From contig CAWENX010000005.1 of NCBI GenBank assembly GCA_963810555.1, positions 310,001 through 374,000 of the forward strand: DNA of 64,000 nt, written 5' to 3'. A program made the position numbers and the translations under genes. This stretch comes from G963677325 sp963810555 (GTDB lineage Bacteria > Bacteroidota > Bacteroidia > Bacteroidales > Prolixibacteraceae). Of this stretch, positions 24,699-34,972 are shown one piece after another; the first letter of the stretch is position 1; each line of letters starts with the position of its first letter. Below the pieces are notes generated by a model. It was not told the DNA's origin. It did no database searches and was given only the letters and a program-made list of their open reading frames with translations.

Positions 24699-24752
24699 AG
24701 GTGCTAATGCACAAAGATGAAATTATTAACTAACCTTTTAAATCTAAAAAAG

Positions 24753-25391
24753 ATGGCAAAGTTAAAAGAAAGTGTGATCGGTGTGTTGATCGGACAGATT
24801 GGTCAGGTGGTCGGGAGCACGTGGAAGGGGATATCGGTGTTAAGGGTGTTACCTGCAAGTGTAGCGAATCCACAGACGGATAAACAAATGACCCAAAGGC
24901 AGAAGTGGTCGGTCACGATGAAGTTTTTACAGCCGATGAGCGAGTTTCTGCAGATCGGCTTTAAGTCTTATGCAATTGAAATGACCGGTATCAATGCTGC
25001 AATGAGCTGAGAACATCAAAAACGCCCTTACCGGCACCTATCCCAACATCGCAATGGATTATCCCAACGCGCTTGTGGCAAGGGGCAACCTCGCAGGGTC
25101 GCTGAATGCAGTGGCAAGCTCCACCGTTGCAGGAACCGTCAAATTCGACTGGGACGACAACACGGGAGAGATCGGCGCAAGTGCAACCGACAAAACCCTG
25201 CTCGTGGTTTACAACCCTGTTCAGAACCAGGCAGTAACGGTAAACGAGCTGGCTGAACGGGCAGACGAAACGCAGACCGTCACTGTGCCCTCATCCTTCG
25301 CGGTGATTTGGTGCAGTGCTACATGGCGTTTATCGCCGAAGACGGAACTGTATCCAACAGCGCCTTTGCAGGAGCCGTAACCGTTGCGTAG
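24753..25391 (+). pseudogene. DUF6266-type protein gene, two frameshifts
   Basis: Starting at MAKLKESVIGVLIGQIGQVVG the protein follows the DUF6266 pattern (short Gly-rich N-terminus, PQTDKQMTQRQKW, FLQPMSEFLQIGFK). Frame 1 stops at 25010. A shift near 25006 continues with ENIKNALTGTYPNIAMDYPN through LVVYNPVQNQAVTVNELAE, and a second shift near 25300 gives GDLVQCYMAFIAEDGTVSNS and ends AGAVTVA at the TAG 25389-25391. Reassembled length is about 213 residues, the normal size. Both shifts equal one missing base. It may be a true pseudogene or two read errors; function of DUF6266 is unknown. Confidence 0.75.
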
Positions 25392-25508
25392 CGACTAAGT
25401 TTCAGAGTTTCAGGGTCTCAGAGTTACAGAGTGCCCTGAAACTTTGAAACATTGAAACTCTGAAACAATTCGTGTCAATTCGTTAATAATTAGTGTAATT
25501 CAAAAAAA

Positions 25509-25796
25509 ATGAAAACAATATACATCATTCTGCTTTGCATATTTTGCTTCCTGCTGTTTTTCAACGGATGCATCGTCAACATTGTCGGTACCGATCCTGC
25601 CGCTGCTGGAACAGACGCGATTAATCGCGTCTCTACGGGTGAACCTTCGGCGGTTAAGCTTGTGGCGCTGGCACTGCTGGCGGTTTATGAAGCGGTCGTA
25701 AGGATTGTTCCTTCGGTCGGGGATTACTCCGCTGTTTCGTGGGTGATCAAATTCCTGAAAAAGGTCTCGGACACCTTGAATGTGACGAAAGACTAA
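25509..25796 (+). CDS. Small hypothetical lipoprotein with palindrome inside the frame
   Basis: A 95-residue protein with an N-terminal hydrophobic stretch and a lipobox-like FNGC (Cys21), then a short mature domain with two hydrophobic helices (about 50-66 and 73-85). Codons 35-42 (TDAINRVS) are encoded by a perfect 20-base palindrome (25613-25632) of the GAGACG repeat family, read in frame without disrupting the protein. It follows the DUF6266 gene by about 120 bases of octamer-type repeat. Function unknown. Confidence 0.55.
   Translation: MKTIYIILLCIFCFLLFFNGCIVNIVGTDPAAAGTDAINRVSTGEPSAVKLVALALLAVYEAVVRIVPSVGDYSAVSWVIKFLKKVSDTLNVTKD
25613..25632. repeat. Perfect 20-bp palindrome within a reading frame
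   Basis: AGACGCGATTAATCGCGTCT is its own reverse complement and is followed by CTAC, as in the intergenic copies of the GAGACG family. Confidence 0.85.
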
Positions 25797-25927
25797 AGGG
25801 AGAACGGAGAAGGGAGAACGGAGAAGATTTTGCCTTCGTTAATCCTGTTATTTTATTAGAATTTTGAATATCTTGGAAGTCTGTTATTTAAAAAATTTAT
25901 TCTTCCCAACTATTTGATATACAGATA

Positions 25928-28284
25928 ATGAAAAAAGTTCAATCATTTCTTATTCTCGTTTTATTAGCTTTTTACGGTTCATTATTTGCCCGGGACAGGC
26001 AGGCTGAGTGGATCTGGCAGGAGGCAGACGGCCCCGCTAATACCTGGATGGCTTTCCGTAAAGAGATTAACCTTGACAAACAGCCCAAAACTGCCCTTGC
26101 AAAAATTGCCGTCGACAGCAAATACTGGCTCTGGATCAACGGCGAGATGGCTGTATTTGAGGGAGGTCTGAAAAGGGGACCTAACCGGCTGGATACTTAC
26201 TGCGATGAGGTTGACCTTGCGAAATACATGAAAAAGGGGGATAATACAATTGCTGTTCTTGTCTGGTATTGGGGCAAGGGAGGATCATCGCACAACGACA
26301 GCAGGAAGGGCGGATTGTATTTCGATGCTTCCATTGATAATATGAAACTGGTAAGCGATCCCACCTGGAAAATGACCGTTCATCCTGCCTATAAAAAAAT
26401 CAGCAATAAGGCGGATTTACCGGATAACCGTATTGCCGCATGGCCGGTCATCTTCGACGCCAGGGATAATTCGATTGAAAACTGGATGAATCCTGGTTAT
26501 GACGATTCCTCATGGGGTAATGCTGTTCCCAAAGGCAAAGTTCCAACAGCTCCGTGGCATAACCTGGTTAAACGACCTATCCCTTTCTGGAAAAATTCAG
26601 GCCTTGTCGATTATGTCTCTGTTAATCCGGTAAAAGATAAAGACGGGTATATAACCTGCCGCCTTCCCTACGATGCGCAGATTACGCCTTACTTCAGAAT
26701 CTATACCAAAACACCCGGGCTGACAATCAATATCCAAACCGATCAGTACAGCTACGGAAAAATGAAGGCTGCCTATATCACTGCAGGGAAAGGTTGGGAA
26801 GAGTTTGAATCCTTTTCATGGATCAACGGCCACAACGTCCTTTATCAGTTCCCTGAAGGGATAGAAAAGTGGGAGGTAAAATACCGTGAAACAGGCTATG
26901 ACACTGATTTTACGGGGGATATTAAAACGGACGATCCTTTTTGGAACAGGATGGTGGAAAAAGCCAAAAGGACGCTTTATGTCAATATGCGCGATATCTT
27001 TATGGACTGTCCCGACAGGGAAAGGTCGCAGTGGTGGGGCGACGTGGTGATCGAATTAAACGAGGTATTCTTCACCTTCGATACCCGGGCTCATGCCCTT
27101 ATTCAGAAGGCCATCGATCAGCTTATCGGATGGCAGTCACCCACGAAAGTGCTTTCTTCCCCTTTGCCGATAGAACTGCCTACCCAAAGCCTGGCAAGCG
27201 TCAGCGACGGATTCTGGTCTTATTACATGCATACCGGAGATTTGGCAACCATTAAAAGGTCCTACCCTGCCGTTAAAGATTACCTGAACCTCTGGACGAT
27301 GAACGATACCACAGGACTGATCAATCAGAGAGGATGGAATAACGGGAAAGTGGACCGCAAGAATCTGATCTGGAACTGGGACGATCATGGCGTAAATACG
27401 GGAGAGAATGTTGACAGGCGGATCATCTGGAATACCTGGTATTACATTGCAATGAAGGATGGGGCAAAGATGGCGGAAATTACCGGCCATAAAGAAGACC
27501 TGCCCTGGTACAATATCCGAATGAAAAGCATAGAGAAGAATTTTGATCGTATCTTCTGGAACGACAAACTCAGGCGTTACCGCTCGTCCGATTACAAAGG
27601 TATACCGACGACAGGGCCAACGCGATGGCGGTTTATTCAGGGCTGGCGGGAAAGGATAAGTATCCTTATGTCAGGGAACAACTTACGGAGATTACCGAGG
27701 CCAGCGCCTATATGGAAAAATACATCGATGAAGCCCTTTACAGGATGGGCTATCCTGAAGATGCCATGAAAAGGATCAAAACACGTTACAGCGAAATGGT
27801 CGACGACACGGTCACGACTACTTTGTGGGAACATTTCCAGCACCGCACCGATAAGTGGGGCAGCCTGAATCACGGCTGGACCGGCTGGCCGATGACTTTA
27901 CTCGCACAATACAACACAGGAATAAATCCAACAACGCCCGGTTATGCCACTTTCAGCATTATGCCTGACCTGGTAACCCTTAAAGAAATTCATCAGAAGG
28001 TCCCGACCATTAAGGGAGAAATTGCCATTGACATTCAAAAAGAGAGTGACCGGTTTTCGCTAAAAGTAGTCTCCCCTCCTTCAACCACCGCAACCATCGG
28101 GCTTCCCTTAAAAGATTTAAAGGCTGGTTTTATAGAAAACGGCAGTATAATGATCAACAATACAATAGTCTGGAAAGCAGGAAAATATACCGGAAAACTT
28201 AAAGGAATCCGTTTCGCCGGGAATACAAACGGCTATATAAGTTTCACCGCACAGCCGGGGAAGTGGGAATTCGTTGCACAATGA
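25928..28284 (+). CDS. GH78-like alpha-L-rhamnosidase family protein (frameshifted)
   Basis: A secreted glycosidase of about 785 residues once one frameshift is repaired. Signal peptide ends near GSLFA (residue 21). The N-terminal half is beta-sandwich (WIWQEADGPANTWMAFRKEI; carbohydrate-binding-like), followed by an (alpha/alpha)6 barrel with the GH78 signature MDCPDRERSQWWGD near residues 360-373, where the acidic residues include the general acid, and a C-terminal beta domain. Frame 1 leaves the alignment at about 27600; a missing base there restores YTDDRANAMAVYSGLAGKDK and the stop at 28282-28284. Substrate is probably a rhamnose-containing glycan. No SusCD pair is nearby. Confidence 0.85.
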
Positions 28285-28354
28285 TCAATAAGGCTGTAAG
28301 GAACAGGCAGTAGGGAATAGACAATTGGTAATTCAACACGTAATTGATTTAAAA

Positions 28355-29470
28355 ATGAAAAAAATCAGAATTTCATTCATCTTATTTTGTTGTATTATTT
28401 CTGCAGTTATTGCGAAGGCCAAAGAATTCCCGGGCAAGGAATGGACAGAGGCGACACCCGAATCACAGGGTATCAGCAGCGAAAAACTGAAACAGGCAGT
28501 GGATTGGCTCTCGGCTGAAATTGGGGCTAAAAAGTCATACGTCGGCGGCATAGTTATTATTCGCAACGGTTATCTTATCTGGTCAAACGATGAGTCATTT
28601 AAACCTTTCGGGGTAATGTCAGTATCAAAATCCTTCCTTAGTACGGGATTGGGACTGATGATCGAAGACGGGAAACTCAGACTTTCCGACAAGGTCAAGG
28701 ACACCGATACACGGATTGCCGGCTACTACCCCAACGCTACTTTTCGTCACTTCGCGACAATGACATCCGGATACGATGGCCGGCATACCGCTCCCCACAA
28801 TCCCGGCTATGAATGTGATGCCAGGGGGAGGTGCGATAGCTGGGATCCCGGCACACCTCTTGAGCCGCTCTTTGCCCCGGGCGAAAAATACCGGTACTGG
28901 GATGAGGCAGAAATGGAGATGAGTTATGCCCTGAGTCTTATAGGCGGGAATCCCGGTTATGTGAGGGATCTGCTGTCCGGGCGCATTGCAAAACCCATCG
29001 GAATGGAAAACTTCAACTGGAGGGAAATACCCTCCGCCGTAGGTGAAATACCTGCCATGAACGGCGGTTTAAAAACCAGCGCCAGGGATCTGGCAAGGTT
29101 TGGTTTGTTGTTTTTAAACCGCGGTAATTGGAATGGAAAACAGCTGATCAACTCCCTTTGGGTGGATGAAGCAACAAAAGTCCAGGTTCCCGCTTCGGTT
29201 CCCAATGATGTAACTCCGCGGGCCAAAGGATCAGGAGCCTATGGGTACAATTGGTGGGTAAACGGCATCACTCCTGAAGGCAGGCGTTTTATGCCGGGGG
29301 CTCCCCCGGGGACTTACTGGGCTTCAGGTTTCGGAACAAACAAGTGTTTTGTCATTCCTGCCTGGAATATGGTTATAGTAAGAACCGGTGAAATACCCCA
29401 GAACTGGAACGAGGCAGATGATGTCTTCAGCACATTTCTTAAAATGATCGGCGAAGCGATCGAAGACTGA
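28355..29470 (+). CDS. Secreted serine hydrolase, class C beta-lactamase/esterase family
   Basis: A 371-residue exported protein. The ATG giving MKKIRISFILFCC produces a signal peptide ending near VIAKA; an upstream Met ten codons earlier does not. The SxxK active-site motif is SVSK (Ser89, Lys92), and a YGYNWW segment near residue 297 could supply the YxN tyrosine. The family covers esterases, D-aminopeptidases and beta-lactamases; a role as carbohydrate esterase is suggested by the flanking rhamnosidase and pectate-lyase-fold genes but is not proven. Gap to the rhamnosidase is 70 bases, same strand. Confidence 0.85.
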   Translation: MKKIRISFILFCCIISAVIAKAKEFPGKEWTEATPESQGISSEKLKQAVDWLSAEIGAKKSYVGGIVIIRNGYLIWSNDESFKPFGVMSVSKSFLSTGLGLMIEDGKLRLSDKVKDTDTRIAGYYPNATFRHFATMTSGYDGRHTAPHNPGYECDARGRCDSWDPGTPLEPLFAPGEKYRYWDEAEMEMSYALSLIGGNPGYVRDLLSGRIAKPIGMENFNWREIPSAVGEIPAMNGGLKTSARDLARFGLLFLNRGNWNGKQLINSLWVDEATKVQVPASVPNDVTPRAKGSGAYGYNWWVNGITPEGRRFMPGAPPGTYWASGFGTNKCFVIPAWNMVIVRTGEIPQNWNEADDVFSTFLKMIGEAIED

Positions 29471-29476
29471 TGTGCT

Positions 29477-29510
29477 GATTCTTAATTCTTAATTCTTAAT
29501 TCTTAATTAA
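29477..29510. repeat. Period-7 simple repeat (TTCTTAA)
   Basis: About four units between two convergent genes. The same heptamer is at 46772-46800. Confidence 0.7.
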
Positions 29511-31735
29511 TTTTTCTCCCCGTGTAAAGCGGGACAAAATACTGCTCGATATAGTAATCCTTCTGGGCACTCTGGGGAGATCCCCTGAAGAGGATACGTT
29601 TTGGCAGTATATCCTTAGAGAGGATTTTCTCCTCCCCGTTTCTCTTTTCCATAGCAAACTCTTTGAAAACCTGAGTACTGGACCAACCGTTGGCGGCACA
29701 GACCACTGAGACGTTTGATTCATCATTTACGATAAAAGGCTGTCCTTCGCCGCCGATGTTCACAACACCCCCCAGCACTTCGGTACTGCCCCCGCCGGAC
29801 GTATGAAACCCTGTTCCCCTTCCCTCAGTTTTAAAACCCAGCACCCATAGCTGAGAACCTTTGTTGATCACTTCAGGATTTGCCCGTTCCGGATTGATCT
29901 GCCTGGCCCATACCTTTTGCCCTTTAAACCGGTAACAGTTTGGATTTGGTTTAAACTGATCCGTACAGCAGATATTTTCAATAAACACTTTTCCCCCGCT
30001 GACCGAATTGGTATACATCGCCCCGGTCTGGGTATGCAGATCGCTCAATATCAATGTCCTTTTCGATGCATGATCGATGAAATACTGTTCTCCCCTGTAC
30101 TCTTCAAATGCAAAAAGATCCTCTATGATCAGGGGCTTTTCCGAAAATTCATCAATCAGAAAAGTTCCCTGGTCGCTCATTGCCCTTAACTTCTCACCGG
30201 CTACAAGGTCAGAAAACATGAAATTGATCCGCTCCACCGTTTTCGGGACCCTGATCTGACCGTTTATCACATACCTGCCCGGCTGGAAATAAATAACTCT
30301 CTTCCCCGATTCAAGCGCTTTTTGAATTGCAGCCGTATCGTCTGTTTCTCCATCACCTTTTGCTCCGGATTCATTGACGCTTAACCACTGATTCACATCC
30401 TGCTCCCATGAAATCTCAGGTGTCTCCTCCACCGGCAGCTTAAGCGATTTCTTTGGATCATTTTCAAAAAGGGTGAATACCCCGTGCGACGAATATTCTT
30501 CTATCACCGTTTCTTTTAAAATGGTCTGGCCGAATTTCCCTATAGAATCCGTATACCCCGCTGTCCTCACATTCCGTGCAAACAACACCCCCTCTTCGTG
30601 CTCAATGGCAGGGCTGTTTTTGCTTTGCTGAAAAGTATCCTTACCCGATAATCCGGGATTTACCAATTCGCTGTCGAGAAGTGTCACATGTCCCGAAACG
30701 CCTGTCAGTTTTAATCCTGGAACGCTGTTTGTACTCTTCAGATCACGGATCGAAACAGGGTTTTCATCCACCAGGAATCCTGCCAAACGCTGCCCGCTCA
30801 GCCGGATATGCTCGAATACCGTGTACATCCGGTTGGGAAGCACCTGGATTCCGTAGTCAAACCCCTTTACGGTGATATTTTTGAAGTAACATCCCGAAAG
30901 ATTAAAACGATCACAAAGTATTCCGGCTGAACCTCTTCCCTGAGAATCTTCAGACATGATGGTTACATTCCGCACAGCCCCCATATTATTAGCGAAATAT
31001 CTTAATCCCGAAGCCCCCTCGTTTCCTGATCCTATGCTGATAGTGATATTCTCAAACATATTGGCCATCGCCACATTGGAGCGAAACTTTCGCATAAAGC
31101 TGAACACCGGTTTATTGGCGCCTGCCTCAAATCCCGGGCAGTTATCTTTGAGCCTGATAATAGTTCCCCTCTCGCTCTGTCCCCTGATGATGATCTGCCG
31201 GTTCAGTTCATTGCCGCTGGTATTGTTCAGGTCCTCGAAAGTATAGCAGATCGTATCGCTTACTTTGTAGGTGCCGCTGGGGAAATAGAGAATCTTTGAT
31301 TCAGCCGGATGTGCAGGAAAAATGACTGAAACAACTCCCTTCACTTTCTTGCTTTCCACACTCACTGCATGACTGAAATCCTGCCTGGGATCTTCTTCCA
31401 TCTCCTTTACCAGGGTTTTCTGCGCTTCAAGGGTAGGCCGGAGCAGATCATCAAGCGCCCTGATAAGGGCTTTGGTACAGTCCTTCACGCCGGTCCTGTC
31501 ACAGCTATAAGGAGGCTTTGTCACATCGACCACCCCTCTGGCTCCAGCGGGAAAAAGGATATTCTCATTCCGGGAATCTGACTCATCAGCAACCGGATAA
31601 AGCCTGTTTTCCGATGATGAATGATATTCTCCCCTGTTCCTTCTTTGCAGAAAGAGAAGCTCCTGCACCCGCAGGGAGAATAGCTCCGGCCAGGGAACCG
31701 ATTCCCGCTTTTTGGATAAATGACCTTCTTTTCAT
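29503..31735 (-). CDS. Pectate-lyase-superfamily (beta-helix) secreted protein (frameshifted near N-terminus)
   Basis: A protein of about 740 residues. The reading frame from the ATG at 31733-31735 encodes MKRRSFIQKAGIGSLAGAIL, a signal with a twin-Arg-like RR, but a one-base shift near 31640 is needed to enter the long frame (from 31668 to 29503). The body has two pectate-lyase_3/GH55-type repeats: GVVDVTKPPYSCDRTGVKDCT...YFPSGTYKVSD in the first and GAKGDGETDDTAAIQKALESG...YFQPGRYVINGQIRVP in the second; the GDGETDDTAAIQ signature is diagnostic. It probably cleaves or binds a polysaccharide. The break could be a read error or could prevent export. Confidence 0.8.
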
Positions 31736-31918
31736 GATCAATCGATTTATTTAAAAGAATCCTTAATGCGAAATAACGATGAATTCCGAAACTTTTTTAT
31801 TTCAAATTCCCAATTTGTCATTACAGTTCATCAGTTTGTAAAGCTGCAAATTTAACTTGTTACTTAAAAATAATTATTGTATTTTGTATTCATCAGATCA
31901 ACTTTAAATGAATCAGCT

Positions 31919-32287
31919 ATGCGACTGATAGGGAATATAATCTGGCTTATCCTGGGAGGTATCTTTACCTGTTTCGGTTATCTGTGGGGAGGATTTGTCC
32001 TCTGCCTTACCATTATCGGCATCCCATTCGGATTACAGGCGATGAAGATCGGCATTGCCCATCTTGCCCCTTTCGGGAAAAGTGTTCAGGAGACGGGCGG
32101 CAGTATCCCTGTGATCTCTTTCCTGTTGAATGTGATCTGGATAATATTTGCCGGATTATGGATTGCGATTCTGGAACTTGTCCTGGGGATTGTTCTTTGC
32201 ACAACGATTATCGGAATTCCTTTCGGGCTGCAGCATTTCAAACTGATGCGCCTTGCCTTTTACCCTTTCGGCTACGACCTCAGATAG
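31919..32287 (+). CDS. YccF-domain inner-membrane protein
   Basis: A 122-residue protein with two YccF repeats, each with a hydrophobic hairpin and the signature TIIGIPFGLQ (LCLTIIGIPFGLQAMKI and LCTTIIGIPFGLQHFKL). The start at 31919-31921 gives MRLIGNIIWLILGG, the usual YccF N-terminus; an in-frame Met 14 codons earlier gives a poorer leader. Function of YccF is unknown. It is divergent from the pectate-lyase-fold gene. Confidence 0.9.
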   Translation: MRLIGNIIWLILGGIFTCFGYLWGGFVLCLTIIGIPFGLQAMKIGIAHLAPFGKSVQETGGSIPVISFLLNVIWIIFAGLWIAILELVLGIVLCTTIIGIPFGLQHFKLMRLAFYPFGYDLR

Positions 32288-32713
32288 CATTCAGTGTTCA
32301 GTGTTCAATCTTCAATGGACAGCAACTAAAAGATTCAGAGATTGATCATTGTATATTAATCATTGAACAATGAAAAAAGACCGGGGTGAAATCAGTGGTT
32401 TATGATTTCACCCCGATAAAAGGTAAAAGCTATAGGGGATGTAAATTGGGAATTTACATAAATTAATACATTATGTATTCAATTGGTTACCCCTGATAAT
32501 CAAAATATTTGGATAATTAAACCTATTTAGAATCATTCTTTAATCAGAATAGGCTCACAGCAAGATTTGATTGAAAGAGTGGATTGTAATTCCCGATTCC
32601 CGGAGTAAGTAAGGATGCAATAAAAGTATACTTTTAGTCATCATATTGAATAAATACAGATGTTGAATATCACTTTTTATGAAAAATACAGATGTTGGTA
32701 TTTCCTTAATCTT
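32288..32713. other. Intergenic region between convergent genes
   Basis: No gene seen. It carries the strong stem-loop at 32382-32415. The rest is AT-rich with no repeat that I can tie to other loci. Confidence 0.5.
32374..32415 (-). terminator. Strong stem-loop terminator
   Basis: CGGGGTGAAATCA and TGATTTCACCCCG make a 13-bp perfect stem with an 8-base loop. Read on the minus strand it is followed by GTCTTTTTT, so it fits termination of the leftward sigma-factor/retropepsin operon, although about 300 bases lie between the last stop and the stem. Confidence 0.65.
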
Positions 32714-33601
32714 TTATTTCTCAATTGGTTTCAAATACAAATACTTATTTTTGAAATCCAATACAACCGTAAAATGGTCGAAAAACATATTGCCAATCAA
32801 CCCAATTGCAGAATTATGTGATTGTTTTTCTGTTTCCAAAAAAGCAATAGTATTTGTAATGTAACTACTTCCTACCTGGATTGTATCCGCATTTGATCTG
32901 AGATTTTTGTAATTTTTCTTAACAGGTACTGGTTCAAATTCAATATCATCTTTGGTTGGTATTTTGTATTTCTTTACTAAAGAAGAACTTACCAGTATAG
33001 TTCCATTGTAACCTGTATTTATAGTAAATTCGCCTTCTATTGTTTTTCCTTTTATCCAAGCTTTTACTTTTATCACAGGGTTCCATCCATTCCGTGATAT
33101 AAAAGGAATTTTATCATAACTGCCTAAGCCTAATGTATTTTCTAATTCTCTGATATAATGGTGCTCAAATGAAATTTCTATTATTTTGTCTTTAAAAAAT
33201 ACTCTTCCCAAAAGCAGATCGCATCCTTCAAAATCAAAAAAGAATTTGCTATTCAGATAATAAGTATGAGGTTGTTTATAAACCCAAGGTCCTATTTGCA
33301 GCTTAAATGGAGCAGGTGTATCTTTATTATTTTCATTTTTTGAAAACACTCCGGACATTGCCACACCATAGTAACCAGCGTTGAAGAGGGCTTTCAGGTG
33401 AAGTGTGTCATTCACAATCGCATTCAATATAATTCCTTTCTTGAAATGATCATATTCAAAAGGAACGGTTCCTTGTAAAGCTATTGAGTCTTTTAGATCT
33501 TCACCAACTAATACTTTTCCTGTGTCTTTTCCTGTGCTACTGATGCAGGGGCAGAAACAAAAAATGTAAAATAAAACTGTAAGAAGCGTTTTTCTTTTCA
33601 T
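32714..33601 (-). CDS. Secreted retropepsin-like protein with Asn at both catalytic positions
   Basis: A 295-residue exported protein (signal peptide to about residue 21). It has two copies of the retropepsin-like half: HLKALFNAGYYG around residue 74 and GEFTINTGYNGTILVS around residue 195, and ends GLIGNMFFDHFTVVLDFKNKYLYLKP, the usual end of the Bacteroidetes secreted aspartyl-protease family (ILGN..L..F...D...). The expected D-T-G triads are N-A-G (N74) and N-T-G (N195), so both catalytic aspartates are missing. It is likely a non-catalytic binding protein or decoy. It lies downstream of an ECF sigma/anti-sigma pair on the same strand. Confidence 0.75.
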   Translation of the reverse strand: MKRKTLLTVLFYIFCFCPCISSTGKDTGKVLVGEDLKDSIALQGTVPFEYDHFKKGIILNAIVNDTLHLKALFNAGYYGVAMSGVFSKNENNKDTPAPFKLQIGPWVYKQPHTYYLNSKFFFDFEGCDLLLGRVFFKDKIIEISFEHHYIRELENTLGLGSYDKIPFISRNGWNPVIKVKAWIKGKTIEGEFTINTGYNGTILVSSSLVKKYKIPTKDDIEFEPVPVKKNYKNLRSNADTIQVGSSYITNTIAFLETEKQSHNSAIGLIGNMFFDHFTVVLDFKNKYLYLKPIEK

Positions 33602-33680
33602 GATAAATTTTAATTAGATTATTTATGTTTATTAGAACATTCAATTTCATTCAGGGTGTGAAGTGAATTTATTCCAGCGT

Positions 33681-34955
33681 TTATTCCAGTCTGAAGCGTG
33701 CCAGCCTTAACGGTATCCCTTCGGCATTTTTTAATTTCTGCAATCCGTAAATCATACCGTCTCTGAAAACCATTTTCGATGGATTGATATTGAGTTCGTA
33801 TTCGTCGCACAGGAAGCTGCTCTGACATACAAACTTTCCGCCGTTCTGCATCACCCACACATTGAATTTATTGGCATTCTCTTCTTTTGGGTATTCGAAG
33901 AACAGCAGGTTCCCGTCCGAATCTTTAAGAATGGTTGAAATGGAAGGAATTGGAATGGGGTCTTTAATTTTAGGCAAATCATGGTACATTTGACTGATAA
34001 TCGTATCCATGGCAATTAAATTCTCTTCAGGAGAAACCCAGCTTACATGAATTTGATTCTCCACGTTTTTGTACTTTTCAATGGCCTCGAGCTGGATCTT
34101 TTTCTGTTCTTCCACCGAAATGAAATTATTGGCCCAGCTTACTTTTTCCTGACCCAGCTTGTTACCGTTCAGGTCAAAAATGTTGATCTCTCCCGTCGAC
34201 GGAACAGCTACCACCAGTTTGTTGCCGGTGGTGGCAATAATGGGACGGGCGCTCATCCCCGTTGATTTGTTATAGGGCATAGTGTTAACTGAAACAGCGC
34301 CGCGTTCTTTGAAGGAATAAGTGTAATTGAATAATTTATTATGGACCCCAAACTTGCCACTCTCGGTGAAATGTTCCCAGATCACCTTCTGCTCATTGGT
34401 ATCATAATTGACGATGGAAACAAATTCACGAAATTTATCTTTCCAGATCACCCATCCCACAACAGCTATCCTGTTGTTGGGCAAAGTGATCATCTGATGA
34501 ACCGCATAATTCAGCTTCAGTGTTTTGACATAGTTGCCGTTAAAATCAAAACAGATCATATTGCCCATGTTGTCGAGGCCGGTATAAAAAGTGTTGTTGT
34601 TTACAATCCCCATTATCTGGTTGACTTTTCTCAGGAGTACTCCTTTGCTGTTTTTCACCCCGAATTCTTTAACAAATTTTCCCGTTGGAGAAAACAGCGA
34701 ATAGAGGTTATGATAGGGATAACCGACAACAGCCGATCCGTCGGGCATCAGGGTGAGATTACTTCGGTTGGCCATGGGTTTGCCATACAGAGTATCATTG
34801 TAGTTTATAAATACTTTATTCCAGTCGTTTCCCCGGGCATATTCCCTGTCCGGAATAAGTTTAACGGCTCCCTTTTTGTAAATATCGATCAGCTTTTGTG
34901 CAAATCCTGCCTGTGTGAACAGGATCATGGCTACAATAAAAAGTATTTTATTCAT
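33681..34955 (-). CDS. Secreted propeller-like protein (6-bladed type)
   Basis: A 424-residue exported protein with a signal peptide ending GFAQ (residue 19). Repeated short beta units such as LTLMPDGSAVVGYPYHNLYSLFSPTGKFVKEF, MGNMICFDFNGNYVKTL and LDLNGN-type turns suggest a beta-propeller of the Bacteroidetes '6-bladed beta-propeller' kind. No catalytic motif is seen. It sits between the anti-sigma factor (17 bases) and the retropepsin-like gene, so it probably belongs to the regulon of that sigma factor. Confidence 0.6.
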   Translation of the reverse strand: MNKILFIVAMILFTQAGFAQKLIDIYKKGAVKLIPDREYARGNDWNKVFINYNDTLYGKPMANRSNLTLMPDGSAVVGYPYHNLYSLFSPTGKFVKEFGVKNSKGVLLRKVNQIMGIVNNNTFYTGLDNMGNMICFDFNGNYVKTLKLNYAVHQMITLPNNRIAVVGWVIWKDKFREFVSIVNYDTNEQKVIWEHFTESGKFGVHNKLFNYTYSFKERGAVSVNTMPYNKSTGMSARPIIATTGNKLVVAVPSTGEINIFDLNGNKLGQEKVSWANNFISVEEQKKIQLEAIEKYKNVENQIHVSWVSPEENLIAMDTIISQMYHDLPKIKDPIPIPSISTILKDSDGNLLFFEYPKEENANKFNVWVMQNGGKFVCQSSFLCDEYELNINPSKMVFRDGMIYGLQKLKNAEGIPLRLARFRLE

Positions 34956-34972
34956 GAGATTTGATTTTAGAG

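Larger units (their letters stand above)
24065..24752. other. Repeat-rich spacer
   Basis: No gene. It holds a stretch related to 16246-16276 in inverted orientation (about 24127-24160), a GGTTCACGCGAAGAACGCG-type run (24179-24223), a truncated GAGACG palindrome (24330), the second 110-bp repeat, a TCAATTG array (24627-24658) and the inverted GC-rich repeat (24669-24698). Confidence 0.6.
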
